Shown here piece after piece: positions 59,805-64,000 of a stretch of 64,000 nucleotides of DNA. Positions within the stretch are counted from its first letter, which is position 1. Each line of letters starts with the position of its first letter. The position numbers and the translations under genes are program-made. The DNA is from Candidatus Nitrososphaera gargensis Ga9.2 (GTDB lineage: Archaea; Thermoproteota; Nitrososphaeria; Nitrososphaerales; Nitrososphaeraceae). Under the pieces are notes generated by a model. It had not been told where the DNA came from. It saw only the letters and a program-made list of their open reading frames with translations, and ran no database searches. The stretch spans positions 1,488,001-1,552,000 of the forward strand of contig NC_018719.1 in assembly GCF_000303155.1 (NCBI RefSeq), written 5' to 3'.

Positions 59805-60334
59805 TCACCGGCTACCTTATCGCCCACGCCACAGACATTTTGATGCGGCGGCATTTTTGCCATCCAATAAGTTGAAAGCGTCAGGGCCGCAACTGATATC
59901 ATCTTGAATTCCAGACCCTGTAGCGGAAACAATGTGAGGCCTCCTGCGGTTCCAAGGACTGCTAGCAGAGGTGTGGTGCAGGCTGGACATCCTGGCGCAA
60001 AGGCCATCAACGTGCTGCCAAACGCTGCTGAAGAACCGCTCCGCCTTATGGCAATCAATTTTGCATTTTTTATCCTGAATATTGCAAGAGATATGTTGAT
60101 TCCTGCCAATGCAGCAGCGGCAAAGGTTAATGCTATCGACGTCGTAACATACAGTGGCCCCAGCATCTCCAACGCACTGGAGACAGGAACCGCGGATACT
60201 GTCAGGTAATAGTACAGCAGCCCCAGTCCGGCGGCGACAACAGCAGACAGCAACGCGTAGAACGGTCGCCTCAGAACAGCTGACAATAATTGAGGTTTGT
60301 TGGTCTTGTCAACCATTACACCATTAGTATCCAA
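59801..60334 (-). CDS. Membrane protein with CPAC motif
   Basis: 177 aa from TTG 60332-60334 (ATG 60314-60316 possible). About four transmembrane segments; 'LMAFAPGCPACTTPLLAVLG' has a CxxC at a membrane boundary, the fifth such protein in the island. Divergent from the second HxlR gene, which probably controls it. Confidence 0.65.
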   Translation of the reverse strand: MDTNGVMVDKTNKPQLLSAVLRRPFYALLSAVVAAGLGLLYYYLTVSAVPVSSALEMLGPLYVTTSIALTFAAAALAGINISLAIFRIKNAKLIAIRRSGSSAAFGSTLMAFAPGCPACTTPLLAVLGTAGGLTLFPLQGLEFKMISVAALTLSTYWMAKMPPHQNVCGVGDKVAGD

Positions 60335-60355
60335 AAGAAACTATTTAAAACATGG

Positions 60356-60373
60356 AGTATATCCGGAGATACT
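60356..60373. promoter_or_regulatory. Inverted repeat, probable operator of the second HxlR
   Basis: AGTAT at 60356-60360 and ATACT at 60369-60373, between the TATA-like ctatttaaaa (60341-60350) and the start of the HxlR gene at 60378. Placement matches the inverted repeat beside the first HxlR gene. Confidence 0.4.
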
Positions 60374-60377
60374 AGAT

Positions 60378-60767
60378 ATGCCCAAGGAAAGCAATGGAGC
60401 AGCATTGTTTTGCCCACTGCAAGGAGTCATTGACATAGTAAGCAAAAAGTGGGCTCTTTTGATAATAAACGAGATAGGCAACCACAAACGAATCAGGTTT
60501 AGTGAACTAAAGAGCGAATTGAGAGGGATAACGTCAAAGACGCTCACCAACACGCTGGACGACCTGCGGGAAAATGAGTTGGTTGTTCGGCAAGCATTTA
60601 ACGAGACTCCTCCAAGAGTAGAGTATGGCCTTACCAAGGACGGCATTGATTTACATCGTGCAATCATCCCGTTGCTGCAATGGGCATCTTCAAGAAAGGG
60701 GGCCGTGGTCAAGGAATGTTCTTGTAAAGCACTGAAGAGTTTGCAACAATCAAGAAAAGTATTGTAA
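60378..60767 (+). CDS. Second HxlR-family regulator with cysteine motifs
   Basis: 129 aa from ATG 60378, about 35 nt after a TATA-like box. Close paralogue of the protein at 50815: 'SKKWALLIINEIGNHKRIRF', 'KTLTNTLDDLRENELVVRQA', 'PPRVEYGLTKDG'. It keeps Cys in 'LFCPLQG' and a C-terminal 'ECSCKAL'. Likely a thiol- or metal-responsive repressor of the divergent membrane-protein operon. Confidence 0.88.
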   Translation: MPKESNGAALFCPLQGVIDIVSKKWALLIINEIGNHKRIRFSELKSELRGITSKTLTNTLDDLRENELVVRQAFNETPPRVEYGLTKDGIDLHRAIIPLLQWASSRKGAVVKECSCKALKSLQQSRKVL

Positions 60768-60884
60768 ACATAATGCAGCCACCGTGATGACTTCTGCAGT
60801 CTTCCGTAGACGACTGTCACTGTAGAACCAAGTTCCTCCGAAGCTCATTGACGGCCTATTATTTTGACAAAACCTGACGAAGGC

Positions 60885-62774
60885 TCACACTTGGTCAGAG
60901 GGTTTTGTCGTAAATATCTGCTCTTCCTCCTCAGAAGCTACGAACTTGATTGGCACGTGCACGTTCTGCGCTATCAGAAATCCGTTTCCCGACTCCAGCT
61001 CCACAAGATGCTCCCTTTCTCGTTCAGACAGGCCAAAGGCCCTTGCAACTACATCGGCAGACAACTCGTCTTGCCTGAGCAGGATCTTGGTCGCGCTGTT
61101 TTCAATTATCGATCTTCCAAGTCCCGGCTTTTCGTCAGACTCTCCCAGGACATCAGCTGCCCTCTGTGTGTTGATTATGAAGCAGACATTTCTCTTTCTT
61201 CCAAGCCTTGCAGTCCTCTCCAGAAATCTGGCTGCCGCAGGAATCGCCAGATACAGCCATGCTTCATCCACAACGACTACCTTCTGCACTGCTCTTGGCA
61301 GATGTGATTCGTCGTTTATCATGTTCCATACCTTTCCGAAGAGCAGCAAGGAAAGTAGGTTCTTTTCGATGCTGCTCTCAATGTCTTTCATGGAAAATAC
61401 CATCCGGTTTGTGAATTCTACCGGCTTGCCTCTAAAGACGTGAGCCAATGTGCCATCACCAACAAGATCTTTCAGGTAGCCCCGCATTTCCTCGGGAGAG
61501 TTGTTGTAGAGTGCCTCTATGTTGTCTGCCTTATTTGCGATGGTTCGAAGCGTCGCATGGTAGTCTTGCGGCAGGCTGGTTATGGATGCGATTATCTCTG
61601 AAGCGTCTATCGGGGAATAGATTTTCAGCGGGTCTAGACCCATATCCGAATGCGGATCAAATTCAACAACATTAGCTTCCAGTACTTTTCCAACTTTCAT
61701 GTATTCGTTTTCTGGGTCAAAGACAAAGAGGGCAGCATCTGGATTTCTCTGCAGCATCCTACTCACAATTATCTTCGTTGAAAACGACTTGCCGCTGCCG
61801 CTTGTGCCAAGAGTCGATATGTTGTAGTTGTCGTGCATAAACACGTCGTAAATGACTGGAGCACCAGTGAGCTTGTTTGCCCCTATGAATACGCCATCTG
61901 GCAGTTCGACTATGTCGGCGGATACGAATGGAAAGAGTGTTGCAGCAGTAGTTGTATCTACAACAAGCCTCTTTCCCAGGTTCCCTGCAAGCAAATGCCC
62001 TTGAACAAACCTTGGGCTGTCAATGTAGAGCAGCCTGGCCTGTAGCGTATTTTTTAGCAGTTTCACATTCCTGTTCAGGTCCTTCCTATCTTTTCCGCCA
62101 ACAACGAAATTCACCATTATCTTAAACAATCTTGTCTGGCCGTTTGTTAGAAGCTCCAGAGTCTGATGTGCCATCGTATACCTCTGGACAAGTTCGTAGG
62201 GTGATGTCCTGCGTTTTTGCTGGTCTGCAAGGATCATTCCGCTGAGGAACTTTGCATATTTGTTCATCTTTGCTGTAGCCTGCTCCTGCATTATTGGGAC
62301 AATTACTATCGATACCTCATCGGCGATCCCATAAGTCTCGCTAACAAAGCCTTCAACAAGAGTGCTCGACAGCTTGTACAGGGTAAATGTCCTGACCATC
62401 TTTCCTTCAGGGAGTATCATCCTGTCACTCATCTTTCTGATGATTGTTGTATACGATGGAATTTCCGAAATTCTGTTGTATAGCAGGCCAAAACTTGACA
62501 GCCTGTCGTCGATGTTTTCCTCACTTTCAACAAAATACCGGTAGAACTGCATATCATAGAAATCGTCGCCGATAGGAATTCCCTTGCTGCTCCTCTTGGC
62601 TACAAGTCGGATTCCGCTATTCAGTGAATTGAGAAACTGTCTGAACCTCTCGATAAGTTCCTGCTGCTTTGAATTTGGCAGCATCACAAAGTTCAGCGGC
62701 TGTACTTCATAGATGTATTTGAGACGGTCTTTACTCGATAATTCAGCCAGAAAGCCTGCTGCAGGGATGTTCAA
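60885..62774 (-). CDS. VirB4/TraC-like conjugation ATPase
   Basis: 629 aa. The N-terminal half interacts with the channel in this family; the RecA-like C-half has Walker A 'GTSGSGKS' (323-330), Walker B 'VVVDEAWLYL' (Asp503-Glu504) and the family block 'RLGRKRNVCFIINTQRAADV' followed by 'ATKILLRQDE'. It energises a type IV secretion channel. Its start overlaps the PrgI-like gene by 4 nt. Together with the VirD4-like ATPase at 42984 it marks an integrative conjugative element. Confidence 0.93.
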   Translation of the reverse strand: MNIPAAGFLAELSSKDRLKYIYEVQPLNFVMLPNSKQQELIERFRQFLNSLNSGIRLVAKRSSKGIPIGDDFYDMQFYRYFVESEENIDDRLSSFGLLYNRISEIPSYTTIIRKMSDRMILPEGKMVRTFTLYKLSSTLVEGFVSETYGIADEVSIVIVPIMQEQATAKMNKYAKFLSGMILADQQKRRTSPYELVQRYTMAHQTLELLTNGQTRLFKIMVNFVVGGKDRKDLNRNVKLLKNTLQARLLYIDSPRFVQGHLLAGNLGKRLVVDTTTAATLFPFVSADIVELPDGVFIGANKLTGAPVIYDVFMHDNYNISTLGTSGSGKSFSTKIIVSRMLQRNPDAALFVFDPENEYMKVGKVLEANVVEFDPHSDMGLDPLKIYSPIDASEIIASITSLPQDYHATLRTIANKADNIEALYNNSPEEMRGYLKDLVGDGTLAHVFRGKPVEFTNRMVFSMKDIESSIEKNLLSLLLFGKVWNMINDESHLPRAVQKVVVVDEAWLYLAIPAAARFLERTARLGRKRNVCFIINTQRAADVLGESDEKPGLGRSIIENSATKILLRQDELSADVVARAFGLSEREREHLVELESGNGFLIAQNVHVPIKFVASEEEEQIFTTKPSDQV

Positions 62775-63469
62775 TTCCGCGCCCCCTGTGCAGTCTTGGT
62801 CGCCGAATGCGGTCGTTCTGCCTGCTGTCGCATATGCACGTCGACGGTTACGTTCTTTACAATTGCGGCATAACCATCAGGTTTTACTTCGATTGTGTTA
62901 ATGCCTAGTTTTGGTACAAGAGGAATGGTCAGAAATCCCTCCTCGTCTGTCAGCCTTCTTCCTATACTCTTGCCCTCAACCAGTATCTCGCACCCCCTGT
63001 TGGGCAGTGGACTACCTGTTTGTGGGTCCCTGACAAGAACCACCAGCTTCTGCATCTGAGCATCATGGACATCGTCGCCGGCATCCAGCATAGAAATGTC
63101 AATGGTTTCTGAACCTCCATGCACTGAATTGACAGGCAGCGTCAAAATAGGAATCTTGTTCTTTTTAGTTCGTCCAGTACCTCCTGCACCGGTTTTCGGA
63201 GCAAATAGCGCAAACACCATGGATTGCTCGGGCGTCAGTGTCTTTATTCTCTGAAATGCAAATGCGAGACCAAGTATTACAAGAAGGCTTGTTACGGCAA
63301 CCTTTAGCATGTCATCACCTACGCTGTTAAAGGCCGCCCATGCAGAGATGCCAAACACAAAGACTATGGCAACCTGCCTTACAGTCAATTTGCCGATGGG
63401 CGTGTCAAAGAACTTTTCATGAAGGAAGCCTATCTCTTCAAACCATAGCGACCTTATTACTTCAGGCAT
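62771..63469 (-). CDS. PrgI/VirB3-like membrane protein with Ig-like extension
   Basis: 232 aa. N-terminal PrgI-like part with two membrane helices ('VRQVAIVFVFGISAWAAF', 'VAVTSLLVILGLAFAFQRIK') directly upstream of VirB4, the usual gene order. The C-terminal part (about 135-220; 'LVVLVRDPQTGSPLPNRGCE', 'LTDEEGFLTIPLVPKLGINT') is a carboxypeptidase-regulatory-like beta domain not normally fused to PrgI, perhaps exposed on the surface. Confidence 0.8.
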   Translation of the reverse strand: MPEVIRSLWFEEIGFLHEKFFDTPIGKLTVRQVAIVFVFGISAWAAFNSVGDDMLKVAVTSLLVILGLAFAFQRIKTLTPEQSMVFALFAPKTGAGGTGRTKKNKIPILTLPVNSVHGGSETIDISMLDAGDDVHDAQMQKLVVLVRDPQTGSPLPNRGCEILVEGKSIGRRLTDEEGFLTIPLVPKLGINTIEVKPDGYAAIVKNVTVDVHMRQQAERPHSATKTAQGARN

Positions 63470-63516
63470 GTATACAGCAGCATAAACTGCGAGGACTTAA
63501 AACGCAGAAATCCGTA

Positions 63517-63954
63517 TCAGACATGCAACGTGATAGGAGATAATCCCAACACAGAGAATATCTCTTTCATCTCTTGTAACGACTCATCAATTGACATATC
63601 AATCCTATAGAGATGTGAGTTGCAGTTACAGTCGCTTGAGCCAAAAGCCGGAACCCTATTGGAGAATGTCTTAGATGCAATCGCTTTGCTGACTTTACAT
63701 TCGACTCTCTTACTCGTCTCTCCCATTATCGCATATTCTATAGAGGCGTAAGGAGAGCTTGTCAGATAGTCTATATGCCAATGCATGTTCTCCTTCCTTT
63801 TTGACAGGTGTCTGGATATCCTTGGCTCAAGGCCATTGAGGGCTGAACCGACATAGGCGTAGACGCCTTTCTCAAAGCGCAGTCTACCGAGGGAACCGGT
63901 TCTTGCGGTAACAGGCCTGCCAATATGCATCAGGAGGACGTAGACACCGTTCAT
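63517..63954 (-). CDS. DUF123 GIY-YIG-like protein
   Basis: 145 aa from ATG 63952-63954. 'GVYVLLMHIGRPVTARTGSL' and 'FEKGVYAYVGSALNGLEPRI' fit the GIY-YIG fold as found in DUF123, 'NMHWHIDYL' and 'AFGSSDCNCNSHLYRI' are further family marks (WHIDYL, FGSSDC). Members occur alone or fused to endonuclease III in archaea and are presumed nucleases. Seems intact; close to the window end. Confidence 0.9.
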   Translation of the reverse strand: MNGVYVLLMHIGRPVTARTGSLGRLRFEKGVYAYVGSALNGLEPRISRHLSKRKENMHWHIDYLTSSPYASIEYAIMGETSKRVECKVSKAIASKTFSNRVPAFGSSDCNCNSHLYRIDMSIDESLQEMKEIFSVLGLSPITLHV

Positions 63955-64000
63955 CTAGGTTAGTATCGACCTGTCGAGGATGTGGAAAAAGTTTTTCGTC

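Noticed and set aside
59539-59907. Rightward frame opposite the DUF7482-like and CPAC membrane genes
   Set aside because: Antisense shadow of two overlapping genes; no start signal and no domain pattern.

Overview
The window looks like a chromosomal stretch of an ammonia-oxidising thaumarchaeon (Nitrososphaeria), probably Nitrososphaera-like. Pointers are an archaeal DnaG primase, an archaeal-type prolyl-tRNA synthetase, an Nre repair protein, a CTP-dependent riboflavin kinase beside an archaeal FAD synthetase, an ADP-forming acyl-CoA synthetase of the kind used in the thaumarchaeal 3-hydroxypropionate/4-hydroxybutyrate cycle, a blue-copper protein, and many genes with a TATA-like box about 25 nt before an ATG, GTG or TTG start (leaderless style). 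Species assignment is inference. No rRNA, complete tRNA or CRISPR array was found.

Layout. (1) 1-2.7 kb: decayed genes, mainly a protein built from about 35-residue glycine-rich repeats. (2) 2.7-18.7 kb: a mostly intact housekeeping block (membrane protein, proS, a decayed MEDS-type sensor, Nre, a large secreted subtilase, FAD synthetase/riboflavin kinase, dnaG, Toprim, amidotransferase, acyl-CoA synthetase). (3) 18.9-23.5 kb: a broken helicase, a tyrosine integrase, a broken membrane protein, and a 19-nt tRNA-3'-end-like sequence, i.e. an integration hot spot. (4) 23.5-27.3 kb: an AT-rich operon encoding a split, catalytically dead short Argonaute: an N/L1/L2-like partner, a MID-PIWI protein and a 447-aa protein that I propose as effector. 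(5) 27.4-29.6 kb: prepilin peptidase, small zinc proteins, a frameshifted TRAM gene. (6) 29.9-36.7 kb: a leftward plasmid- or virus-like operon with strong Shine-Dalgarno sites, an Hsp90/MORC-like GHKL ATPase, duplicated structured leaders, and a noncoding control region with palindromic iterons. (7) 36.7-42.9 kb: pRiA4b-ORF3-like protein, XPB-like and Hef-like helicases, small proteins. (8) 43-48.7 and 60.9-63.5 kb: parts of a type IV secretion/conjugation apparatus (VirD4-like, VirB4-like, PrgI-like, membrane proteins). (9) 48.8-60.8 kb, between those two parts: a mercury/thiol-redox island with MerA, two Cys-containing HxlR regulators, TlpA- and DsbA-like redoxins, a cupredoxin, and five small membrane proteins that each carry a cysteine pair.

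Working picture. A stable core is followed by a patchwork of integrated elements carrying defence (Argonaute), conjugation and metal/thiol-stress genes. At least ten genes in the accessory parts are interrupted by frameshifts or in-frame stops, while the core genes are intact, which argues for real decay; single-base cases (TRAM, TlpA-like) could still be sequence errors. All functional statements are from reading the sequence; no database search was run.
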